NCBI GenBank assembly: GCA_963792405.1
Contig: CAWBVU010000006.1
Location: forward strand, 620,001 to 684,000
DNA length: 64,000 bases
Reading direction: 5' to 3'
Origin: SZUA-442 sp963792405
Lineage (GTDB): Bacteria > Actinomycetota > Acidimicrobiia > Spongiisociales > UBA5794
The translations under genes were made by a program, and so were the position numbers. Every line of letters starts with the position of its first letter. The first letter of the stretch is position 1. The notes beneath the pieces were generated by a model, which was given only the letters and a program-made list of their open reading frames with translations, ran no database searches and was not told where the DNA came from. Below are positions 17,759 through 27,891 of this stretch, one piece after another.

Positions 17759-18417
17759 GCGAGGTCCGGCGGAGGATCGAGGCGGCCTGCATGCGTGCGG
17801 GCATCCCCTCCGACGCCGTGACGCTCGTTGCCGTGTCGAAGGGACGATCCGACGACGCGGTCCTCGCCGCCCACCGGGAGGGTCAACGGATCTTCGGTGA
17901 GAACCGCGAGCAGGGCTTGCGGGCGAGGACGTCGGCAGGACTACCCGACGACATCGTGTGGCACTTCATCGGACCCCTGCAGTCGCGCAAGGTCCCGTTC
18001 GTTGCCACCCACTGCGAGCTGCTCCACTCGCTCGACCGGATGAAGGTCGCACGGCTGTGGTCCGAGCGCAGTGACGTCCCGGTCCTGGTCCAGTTCAATC
18101 TGGCGGGGGAGCCGCAGAAGGCGGGCTTCGCAGCCGATACCGCCGATCGGGTCGTCGACGACCTCCTCGACCTCGGCCTCACCGTGAGGGGCGTGATGGC
18201 GATTCCGCCGTTGACGGAGGAGCCGGACGGCAGCCGTCCGTGGTTCACCATGCTGCGTGCGATCTTCGACCGCTACCACGATCGGTACGACGGCATCGAC
18301 ACGTGTTCGATGGGGATGACCAACGACTTCGAGGTCGCCATCGAGGAGGGTTCCACCATGGTGCGTGTCGGACGGGCTATCTTTGACCACGCCACCCCTG
18401 ACGCGGTGGCCAGTTGA
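17740..18417 (+). CDS. PLP homeostasis protein YggS (PLPBP family)
   Basis: A 225-residue single-domain alanine-racemase-fold protein that binds pyridoxal 5'-phosphate. TLVAVSKGRS near residue 28 supplies the PLP lysine; FGENREQGL near 53, WHFIGPLQSRK near 74 and the C-terminal SMGMTNDFEVAIEEGSTMVRVG (split around 190-210) are the classical family motifs. Such proteins buffer PLP and affect amino acid metabolism; they are not known enzymes. The ATG at 17740 lies inside the end of pgeF. Located in the dcw cluster as in many Gram-positives. Confidence 0.92.
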   Translation: MDLSGLSEVRRRIEAACMRAGIPSDAVTLVAVSKGRSDDAVLAAHREGQRIFGENREQGLRARTSAGLPDDIVWHFIGPLQSRKVPFVATHCELLHSLDRMKVARLWSERSDVPVLVQFNLAGEPQKAGFAADTADRVVDDLLDLGLTVRGVMAIPPLTEEPDGSRPWFTMLRAIFDRYHDRYDGIDTCSMGMTNDFEVAIEEGSTMVRVGRAIFDHATPDAVAS

Positions 18418-18440
18418 CGAGCGAGACCACAGGACGAAAC

Positions 18441-19061
18441 ATGGCATCTCTCTGGAACAAGACGCTGTTCTACCTCGGCCTCGTCGACGAGGAGGACCAG
18501 GGCGTCGAACGCGTCGAGACCGGCGCCGAGGTACGGCCCGTGGGCGGCGACTACCCACCGCCTCCGCCGAGCACCGTGTCGAGCGTCCGGCCGCCCGGAT
18601 CCGGCGTGGTCGGGCGCAGGGTCGAGCCGCCCGCGTCGACGCGACGCCAGATGTCGGAGGACCGCGGACATGCAGAAGCAGGTGTCTACGTCCATCCCGC
18701 TGCGACGTCCGGCGCAGGTGCCCAGGGTGGGTCCGCGTACGGTCGGTCGTACGGAGGGGCCGACTCCTTCGGACGGCGCGCCGAGCCGGAGACCCAGATC
18801 ATCGCGGCCCGGAACTTCTCCGACGCACAGACCCTCGCCGATGCGATCCGGACGGGCAGGGCGGTGGTGCTCGACCTCAGGGGCACGGAGCCCGAGATGG
18901 TGCGTCGCATCGTGGACTTCGCGTCCGGCCTCACGTATGCGCTCGACGGTCGGATGTCGAAGACCGCCCAGGGGGTCATCCTCGTCACCCCGAGCGGCGT
19001 GACACCGGGTGTCGCCGAGCAGGAGCGCCTCGCGAACCTCGGCCTGTACGGCTCGTCCTGA
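18441..19061 (+). CDS. sepF: Cell division protein SepF
   Basis: A 206-residue protein. The N-terminal MASLWNKTLFYLGL is the amphipathic membrane-targeting helix. A low-complexity Pro/Gly-rich linker (about 30-120) follows, and then the SepF domain (about 125-195) with RNFSDAQTLADAIRTGRAVVLDL and the GLTYALDG segment (each split here). SepF anchors FtsZ to the membrane and replaces FtsA in this phylum. The ATG at 18441 with an AGGA site gives the conserved N-terminus; a TTG at 18414 would overlap yggS but adds an unconserved extension. Confidence 0.94.
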   Translation: MASLWNKTLFYLGLVDEEDQGVERVETGAEVRPVGGDYPPPPPSTVSSVRPPGSGVVGRRVEPPASTRRQMSEDRGHAEAGVYVHPAATSGAGAQGGSAYGRSYGGADSFGRRAEPETQIIAARNFSDAQTLADAIRTGRAVVLDLRGTEPEMVRRIVDFASGLTYALDGRMSKTAQGVILVTPSGVTPGVAEQERLANLGLYGSS

Positions 19062-19062
19062 C

Positions 19063-19326
19063 GTGGGCATCCTCCGCAGCATCGTCCAGCTGCTGTCGCT
19101 CGTGCTCCTGGCGTGGATCGTGCTGTCGTACATCGTGGTCTTCGGTCGCATCCCCTACGACCACCCGATCCGCAGGATCTACGACTTCCTGTCGAGGATC
19201 ATCGAGCCCATCCTCCGTCCGATCCGAGCAGTGGTCCCACCGGTGAGGGTCGGCGGCGCCGCGCTCGACCTGTCGCCCCTGATCCTGATCGTCGGGCTCC
19301 AGCTGCTGCTCATCATCATCTCCTGA
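19063..19326 (+). CDS. YggT family membrane protein
   Basis: An 87-residue protein with two membrane helices (about 8-27 and 68-86) separated by a loop with RIYDFLSRIIEPILRPIR, the YggT-family signature. Members lie next to sepF in many bacteria and are linked to division or osmotic homeostasis, but their molecular role is not settled. GTG 19063 directly follows the sepF stop. The stop codon lies inside the left arm of a hairpin shared with ileS. Confidence 0.9.
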   Translation: MGILRSIVQLLSLVLLAWIVLSYIVVFGRIPYDHPIRRIYDFLSRIIEPILRPIRAVVPPVRVGGAALDLSPLILIVGLQLLLIIIS

Positions 19327-19350
19327 CCCTGCTGGGCCGCGTCGGTCAGG
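19322..19350. terminator. Bidirectional hairpin between yggT and ileS
   Basis: CCTGACC (19322-19328) and GGTCAGG (19344-19350) form a perfect 7-bp stem around a 15-nt loop, in the short gap between two convergent genes. It has no U-tract, which is common for terminators in GC-rich actinobacteria. Confidence 0.5.
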
Positions 19351-19360
19351 GGGTGCTCGG

Positions 19361-22528
<3,168 letters not shown>

Positions 22529-22787
22529 GGTCCGTCCTCGCCTCGTCACCTGTCGGTGCCGGGACGGGGGGCCCGCGGTACCACCCGGCTTGCCGGCGGG
22601 GCCGGCCACTTCGTTCGCCCGTGTCGGGGGCGGGGCGGCGGGTTCTACACACGGTGCCCCGTCGGGGGCCGGCTCTTCCCGCAGCTCGGAGGTGATGTCC
22701 CCACCCGGCGGGCGCCGACCTCTCACCGTCGTCGGCTCGCTGTCACCCCGTGATCGGGTAGGGCACGTCCTCGTCGACGCGCCCGCG
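22529..22787 (-). promoter_or_regulatory. T-box riboswitch of ileS (probably translational)
   Basis: On the minus strand the diagnostic T-box GGGTGGTACCGCGG occupies 22573-22586. Upstream, an AGCGAG element (22736-22741) is followed by a CCGAC/GTCGG hairpin carrying GGTGAGAG, resembling the conserved T-box stem element. Ile codons ATC at 22694-22696 and 22752-22754 are candidate specifiers. After the T-box, CCGTCC (22562-22567) can pair with GGACGG (22532-22537), which covers the ileS ribosome site. So uncharged tRNA-Ile should free the ribosome site and raise translation, as known for actinobacterial ileS T-boxes. Confidence 0.85.
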
Positions 22788-22788
22788 C

Positions 22789-22794
22789 AGTGTA
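22789..22794 (-). promoter_or_regulatory. -10 element of the ileS T-box transcript
   Basis: TACACT on the minus strand, placed so that transcription would begin near 22782, just upstream of the T-box structure. No clear -35 hexamer is seen. Confidence 0.4.
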
Positions 22795-22900
22795 GCCGTG
22801 CGGACGACGTCGGGACGCCCGTCCGCTCGCCCGCCGTCCCCTGACAGGGGGCGACGTCCCGGCCCTGCGAGGCCTGGGAAGCCTCCGAACGCTCTGGCGA

Positions 22901-22906
22901 TACAGT
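22901..22906 (+). promoter_or_regulatory. -10 element TACAGT for leaderless yggU-family gene
   Basis: TACAGT ends 6 nt before the ATG at 22913, leaving no room for a leader or ribosome site. Confidence 0.5.
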
Positions 22907-22912
22907 GGGGCG

Positions 22913-23224
22913 ATGCCCGATCCCCGCGACACGTCGGACCATCGTGCGATCCGGACGACCGACCGTGGCGTCGCGGTGGATGTGCTGGTGGTGCCGAACG
23001 CCCGCTCGGCAGGGATCGTGGGGATCCACGGATCACGGGTCAAGGTGCGGGTCACGGCACCGCCCGAGCGCCTCAGGGCCAACGCCGCGGTGATCGAGCT
23101 GCTCTGCACGGTGGTCGGCGTGCGCAAGGCCGAGGTGATCGCGGGGAGGACGACGCGCTTCAAGACGGTCGAGCTCATCGGTGCCGACATCGACACCGTG
23201 TCGAGGGCGCTGTCGGGACCGTGA
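22913..23224 (+). CDS. DUF167/YggU family protein
   Basis: A 103-residue protein of the DUF167 (YggU) family. It has the characteristic VVPNARSAGIVGIHGSRVKVRVTAPPERLRANAAVIELL core (residues 24-62, split here) followed by VRKAEVIAGRTTRFKTVEL. Members are widespread small proteins found near yggS/yggT, with no established function. It reads away from ileS and appears leaderless. The final VSRALSGP tail is short and unremarkable. Confidence 0.85.
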   Translation: MPDPRDTSDHRAIRTTDRGVAVDVLVVPNARSAGIVGIHGSRVKVRVTAPPERLRANAAVIELLCTVVGVRKAEVIAGRTTRFKTVELIGADIDTVSRALSGP

Positions 23225-23242
23225 GAAGCGGCCGGATACTGC

Positions 23243-23248
23243 TACATT
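23243..23248 (+). promoter_or_regulatory. -10 element of the DksA-like/lspA operon
   Basis: TACATT lies 36 nt before the ATG at 23285, with an AGGAGG ribosome site at 23274-23279. This implies a short conventional leader, unlike the leaderless gene just upstream. No -35 is evident. Confidence 0.4.
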
Positions 23249-23284
23249 GTGCGGCCATTCAGGAGGGAAGGCCAGGAGGGACGG

Positions 23285-23656
23285 ATGGCCAGGGAACTCG
23301 CGGAATCGACGCTCGAACGCCTGAGGCTGCGGCTCCGGGACGAGCGCGAACGCCTTGAGAAGATCATCGAGGACCACGAGCGAGAGCGCGAGGCGAGCAA
23401 GCTCGCCGAGGCATCCGCCGACCGCAGTGCCGACCCCGACAACGTGGACGGCGGGGCGATCGAGGTCGAGATCGAGATGGACATCGCCATGGTCCAGAAC
23501 GCCAGGGATCTCCTCGACCGTGTCAAGCATGCGCAGGGCCGCATGGAGAAGGGTGTGTACGGGATATGCGAAGTGACGGGGGACCCGATCCCGGTGGCGA
23601 GGCTGGAAGCCCTTCCCTACGCGACGACGACCGTGGAAGCGGCGAAGCGCATCTGA
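23285..23656 (+). CDS. DksA/TraR-like protein with degenerate zinc finger
   Basis: A 123-residue protein. The N-terminal 80 residues are a charged helical coiled coil (LERLRLRLRDERERLEKI...), and the C-terminus matches the DksA/TraR zinc finger in GVYGICEVTGDPIPVARLEALPYAT (90-114, split). Only Cys95 of the four zinc cysteines remains; the expected partners are Thr98, Thr116 and Ala119. Family members bind the RNA polymerase secondary channel or act as small actinobacterial regulators. Loss of the cysteines means the fold must be stabilised otherwise. It is just upstream of lspA, a common neighbourhood in the phylum. Confidence 0.8.
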   Translation: MARELAESTLERLRLRLRDERERLEKIIEDHEREREASKLAEASADRSADPDNVDGGAIEVEIEMDIAMVQNARDLLDRVKHAQGRMEKGVYGICEVTGDPIPVARLEALPYATTTVEAAKRI

Positions 23657-24108
23657 GCCTCCGCCTGGTCGCGTTCGCCGTCGCCGCGGCGACCGTGGCC
23701 CTCGATCAGCTCACGAAGTGGTGGGCGGTGAACGACCTCGCCGATGGTCCCGTCGTCCTGATCCCCGACGTCCTCCAGCTCCGGCTCACCTACAACACGG
23801 GGGCCTCGTTCTCGATCTTCACCAACGCAGGGCCGATCCTCGCGATCGTGGCGTTCGGCGTGGTCGGCCTGATCATCTATGTGCTCGGTGATGCGAGGAG
23901 GAGGATCGAGGCGGTCGCCCTCGGCCTCGTGCTCGGCGGCGCGATCGGGAACCTCCTCGATCGCCTGTTCCGGGGCTCCGGCCTGCTGGATGGAGCGGTC
24001 GTGGACTTCATCGACTTCTCGTTCTTCGCCACCTTCAACGTCGCCGACGCGGCCATCAACGTCGGCGTCGCCCTCCTCCTGATCGCCGTATTCGTCCACC
24101 GCTCATGA
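23566..24108 (+). CDS. lspA: Lipoprotein signal peptidase LspA
   Basis: A signal peptidase II of 180 residues from the ATG at 23566. It removes signal peptides from prolipoproteins at the membrane. Four helices are visible, and the catalytic aspartates lie in GNLLDRLFRG and VVDFIDFSFFATFNVADA; NTGASFS is another family motif. The conserved part begins at LSLRLVAFAV, about 30 residues in. The only canonical start overlaps the DksA-like gene by 91 nt and adds a hydrophilic N-terminus. A CTG at 23653, forming a CTGA overlap, would give a standard 151-residue enzyme. The start is therefore uncertain, the function is not. Confidence 0.9.
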   Translation: MRSDGGPDPGGEAGSPSLRDDDRGSGEAHLSLRLVAFAVAAATVALDQLTKWWAVNDLADGPVVLIPDVLQLRLTYNTGASFSIFTNAGPILAIVAFGVVGLIIYVLGDARRRIEAVALGLVLGGAIGNLLDRLFRGSGLLDGAVVDFIDFSFFATFNVADAAINVGVALLLIAVFVHRS

Positions 24109-25055
24109 CGAGGCACACCGTGGTCGTCCCCCCCGACCTCGGGGGATCGCGGGCGGACAAGATCCTGTCCACCGTGCTCGACCTGTCCCGCGCCGGTTCC
24201 CGTGCCATCGTCGATGCGGGCGGTGCGACCGTCGACGGCGCCGCCATCGCCGCCTCGGATCGGCTGGCCACCGGAACGACGATCGAGGTGGTGGTGCTCG
24301 ACGAGGTCGGCACGGTGGCCGCAGATCCCGACGTGCCCTACCGGGTCGCCCACGAGGACCGCGATCTCCTGGTGATCGACAAGCCCGCAGGTGTCGTCGT
24401 CCACCCCACGTCCGAGCGCACGCAGGGATCGCTCGTCCATGGCCTGCTCGACCGCTACCCCGACATCCGGGGTGTGGGCCAGGAGGGTCGGTGGGGCATC
24501 GTCCACAGGCTGGACAGATCCACCTCGGGACTCCTGGTGATCGCCCGCACGCACGACGCCTACGCGGAGCTCGTATCGATGCTCAAGGCGCGTGCGATCA
24601 CGCGGAGGTACCTGGCCATGGTCGAGGGGACCTTCGACCACACCATCGGTACGATCGAGGCACCGATCGGAAGGGATCCACGGCGACCCACGCGCGTGCG
24701 CCTCGATCGCTCCGGACGCGACGCCCGCACGCACTACCGCCGCCTGGCGGGATGGCACCCCGACGACGTGTCGCTGTTGTCGGTGACCCTCGACACCGGC
24801 CGCACACATCAGATCCGCGTCCACATGCAGTCGATCGGGCATCCGATCGTCGGAGACGTGGCCTACGGTGGACATGCGGCCGGCGACCTCGATCGCCCCT
24901 GGCTCCATGCACGCCAGTTGACCTTCGCCCATCCCGTGACCGGCGACACGGTCGACGTCGTGTCTGCGCTTCCCCGCGACCTTGCCGATAACCTTGCAGG
25001 GCTCGGCGCCCCCACCACGGGCGACGCGCTCGACATCGATGGAGCACCCCTATGA
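24105..25055 (+). CDS. 23S rRNA pseudouridine synthase, RluD/RluA family
   Basis: A 316-residue enzyme with an N-terminal S4-like RNA-binding domain (GSRADKILSTVLDLSRAGSRAIVDAGGATVDG, about 14-45, split) and a pseudouridine synthase domain. The catalytic aspartate is in HRLDRSTSGLLV (about 136-147). VIDKPAGVVVHPT and TLDTGRTHQIRVHMQSIGHPIVGD (split) complete the family set. It probably converts specific uridines of 23S rRNA. It follows lspA with an ATGA overlap, the usual lspA-rluD pairing, and overlaps the acyltransferase gene by 4 nt. Confidence 0.93.
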   Translation: MTRHTVVVPPDLGGSRADKILSTVLDLSRAGSRAIVDAGGATVDGAAIAASDRLATGTTIEVVVLDEVGTVAADPDVPYRVAHEDRDLLVIDKPAGVVVHPTSERTQGSLVHGLLDRYPDIRGVGQEGRWGIVHRLDRSTSGLLVIARTHDAYAELVSMLKARAITRRYLAMVEGTFDHTIGTIEAPIGRDPRRPTRVRLDRSGRDARTHYRRLAGWHPDDVSLLSVTLDTGRTHQIRVHMQSIGHPIVGDVAYGGHAAGDLDRPWLHARQLTFAHPVTGDTVDVVSALPRDLADNLAGLGAPTTGDALDIDGAPL

Positions 25056-26524
25056 CGGTCCACTACGAGCGACTCTCGAACCTCGATGCGTCATTCCTCG
25101 CGCTCGAGTCGCGCTCGACCCACATGCACGTCGGGGCGGTCGCGATCTTCGGTCCCGGTCCGCACACCTCCGAAAAGGGCGTCGACATCGACACCATCAG
25201 GGCGCTGGTCGAGAGCAGGCTCGAATCCATACCGAGATACCGGCAGCGGCTCGCGACCATCCCCATCGAGGGACATCCGGTGTGGGTCGACGACGAGCAC
25301 TTCCACCTCGACTACCACGTGCGGCACATCGCCCTTCCCCATCCCGGCTCCGAGCGCCAGCTCAAAGCCCTCGTGGGCAGGCTCATGTCCCAACAACTGG
25401 ATCGCACGCGACCGCTGTGGGAGCTCTTCGTCGTCGAGGGTCTCGAGGACGGCGGTTTCGCCATCGTCTCGAAGATCCATCACTGCATGATCGACGGCGT
25501 GTCGGGCATCGACCTGATGGCCGTGATCCTGGACTTCACCCCCGAGGTCGCGATCGAACCTCCCGCTCCCTGGACGCCGCGTCCCGCGCCGAACGGCACC
25601 GAGCTCGCCGTCAAGGAGATCTCGAGGACCATCTCCACCTTCGTCAGCCATCTCGGCGATGTCAGGTCGCTCGTGGGCGACGTCAGCGCGATCACCGACG
25701 ACTGGACCCATCGGCTGCGGGCGGTCGGCGCCTCCCTGTCATCGGGCTGGCTCACCCCGACGGGCAGGACGCCCCTCAACGGACCGATCGGGCCTTCACG
25801 GCTGTTCGACTGGCTCGACCTGCCGCTGGGCGAGATCAAAGCGATCAAGAACACCTTCGGATGCACGGTCAACGACGTGATGCTCGCCATCGTCGCGGGG
25901 GGTGTGCGGCGATATCTCCTCACCGAGGGCGAGTTGACGGAGGACGAGGTCGCGACCACCGAGTTCCGCATCATGGCGCCGGTCTCCGTGCGCTCGGACG
26001 ACCAGCGTGGGACGCTCGGCAACCAGGTCGCGATGTGGCTCATGGCCCTCCCCATCGGCGATCCCGATCCCTCCTCCCGGCTGGCGGCGATCAAGGAAGC
26101 GACCAAGAACCTCAAGGAGACCGACCAGGCCCTCGGCGCATCGACCCTGGTGCAGGTGTCGACGGGCGCCCCCGCCACCCTCGTGGCCCTCGCGGCGAGG
26201 CTCGCGGGGAGGGTGCGGCCGTTCAACATGACGGTCACGAACGTGCCGGGACCACAGTTCCCCATGTACCTCGCCGGGAGCCCGTTGCTGTCCACCTATC
26301 CACTCGTGCCGCTCTGGCAGACCCACGGAGCGGGCATCGCGATGTTCTCCCTGATGGGGAGGATCGACATCGGCCTGAACATGGACCGGACCCTGATCCA
26401 GCGTCCCGAAACCCTCGCCGAGTGCCTCGAGGAGGCATTCGAGGAGCTGGCAGCGACGCCACCTCCCGCGCCGCCCGCACCGGCGGCGAAGCCGAGGAAG
26501 GCACCGCCCCTCGGCACCAGGTGA
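25052..26524 (+). CDS. Wax ester synthase/diacylglycerol acyltransferase (WS/DGAT)
   Basis: A 490-residue acyltransferase that esterifies fatty alcohols or diacylglycerol with acyl-CoA, forming storage wax esters or triacylglycerol. The catalytic HHxxxDG motif is HHCMIDG at residues 143-149, PLWELFVVEGL at 121-131 is the second landmark, and TNVPGPQFPMYLAGSPL near the C-terminus belongs to the WS/DGAT C-terminal domain. A Pro/Ala-rich tail ends the protein. The ATG at 25052 overlaps the pseudouridine synthase stop (ATGA). Such enzymes are numerous in actinobacteria; substrate preference cannot be read from the sequence. Confidence 0.92.
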   Translation: MTVHYERLSNLDASFLALESRSTHMHVGAVAIFGPGPHTSEKGVDIDTIRALVESRLESIPRYRQRLATIPIEGHPVWVDDEHFHLDYHVRHIALPHPGSERQLKALVGRLMSQQLDRTRPLWELFVVEGLEDGGFAIVSKIHHCMIDGVSGIDLMAVILDFTPEVAIEPPAPWTPRPAPNGTELAVKEISRTISTFVSHLGDVRSLVGDVSAITDDWTHRLRAVGASLSSGWLTPTGRTPLNGPIGPSRLFDWLDLPLGEIKAIKNTFGCTVNDVMLAIVAGGVRRYLLTEGELTEDEVATTEFRIMAPVSVRSDDQRGTLGNQVAMWLMALPIGDPDPSSRLAAIKEATKNLKETDQALGASTLVQVSTGAPATLVALAARLAGRVRPFNMTVTNVPGPQFPMYLAGSPLLSTYPLVPLWQTHGAGIAMFSLMGRIDIGLNMDRTLIQRPETLAECLEEAFEELAATPPPAPPAPAAKPRKAPPLGTR

Positions 26525-26626
26525 GCACAGCGCCCGGAAGGCGTCGACGTCCGATTCGCCACACGTCGGTCCACGGCTCGGAGCGCGCCCCGCGAGCGAT
26601 CGGGGATGGCGGTCGCGTCGAGGTCC

Positions 26627-27652
26627 TCAGCCGAAGAAGGTGGTGGCCGTGGCGTACATCTCGGGGGGCACGCCCTTGATGCCCGAGGTGGCCTCCTCCA
26701 TCGGCACGGGGACGATCTCCGTCGATCGCACGGCGGCCATCACGTTCGTGAGGCCATCGATGGCCATGTCGGCCGCGCCGACCCCCAGGCGGGTGGCGAG
26801 GACGCGATCCGTCGCGACGGGTGTTCCCCCTCGCTGGATGTGGCCGAGTACGGAGACCCTGGTCTCGAACTTCGTGAGGTGCTCGATAGCGTCGGCGACC
26901 TGGTAGCCCACCCCGCCGAGTCGCTCGAACCCATAGGCGTCGCGCTTGAGGTCGAGCGGCTCGTACCCCTGCGGTGGCTCGACGCCCTCGGCGACGACCA
27001 CGATCGAGTAGCGCCTGCCGCTGCGGTGTCGCTTGCGGAGCGTGGCGCATACCTGCTCGATGTCATAGGGCTGCTCGGGGATGAGGATGTAGTCGGCGCC
27101 GCCGGCGATCCCCGCATAGGTCGCGATCCAGCCCTTCGTCCTGCCCATGACCTCCACGACGATGACCCTGTTGTGGGCCTCGGCGGTTGAGGAGAGCCGG
27201 TCGATCGCATCAGTGGCGATCTGCACCGCGGTCGCGAACCCGAAGGTCGTGTCGGTGCCGACGATGTCGTTGTCGATCGTCTTCGGAACCCCGATCACGG
27301 GCAGCCCCTCGTTGGCGAGGGCCATGGCCGATCGGAGGGTCCCGTCGCCACCGATCACCACGAGGCGATCGATGCCGTTGCGCGAGATGGTGTTCTCACA
27401 GCTGGCGAGCCCCTCTCCATGGACGTAGGGATCGAGGCGTGAGGTTCCCAGCATGGTGCCGCCGCGCCCGAGGATGCCCCTGACCGCGTCACGATCGAGG
27501 GGCATCGTGCGATCGTTCATGAGCCCTTCCCATCCGTCCCTGATCCCGACCACTTCGGTGTCGCGCTCGAGGGCTCGCCCGACGACGCCTCGGATGACGG
27601 CATTCAGTCCGGGGCAGTCGCCCCCCGCTGTGAGAACTCCGAGAACGGCCAC
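26627..27652 (-). CDS. pfkA: 6-phosphofructokinase (atypical Gly/Lys group)
   Basis: A 341-residue glycolytic kinase phosphorylating fructose 6-phosphate. TAGGDCPGLNAVIRG (8-22) is the phosphate-binding start, GGDGT lies at 101-105 and PKTIDND at 123-129. A glycine at the position equivalent to E. coli 104 favours ATP as donor, while the lysine in PKTIDND (glycine in E. coli) is typical of the atypical or PPi-type branch, so donor use should be checked. The GTG at 27652 has a strong GAGGAGG site. It is divergent from dnaE and convergent with the acyltransferase gene. Confidence 0.92.
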   Translation of the reverse strand: MAVLGVLTAGGDCPGLNAVIRGVVGRALERDTEVVGIRDGWEGLMNDRTMPLDRDAVRGILGRGGTMLGTSRLDPYVHGEGLASCENTISRNGIDRLVVIGGDGTLRSAMALANEGLPVIGVPKTIDNDIVGTDTTFGFATAVQIATDAIDRLSSTAEAHNRVIVVEVMGRTKGWIATYAGIAGGADYILIPEQPYDIEQVCATLRKRHRSGRRYSIVVVAEGVEPPQGYEPLDLKRDAYGFERLGGVGYQVADAIEHLTKFETRVSVLGHIQRGGTPVATDRVLATRLGVGAADMAIDGLTNVMAAVRSTEIVPVPMEEATSGIKGVPPEMYATATTFFG

Positions 27653-27891
27653 GGTTCCTCCTCGATGGTGCGTACTCGACGGTGGTTGCAGGTCCTGGTG
27701 CCCGCGCCGATCCGGGCCGACCGTGCACGGTGCGGCCTCACCTTATCGGAACGTCGGATCCGCGCGATCGGGGCAGGGGACCGGCCGGCTCGTTCGGGCA
27801 GCCCGGGTCGGTTCGGGTGGCGTCGCCGCCGGGGTGCGGATGGCGCCCGGGCGTGCTTACATGCATGTGATTCGACGATCGAGGTTCCCGG

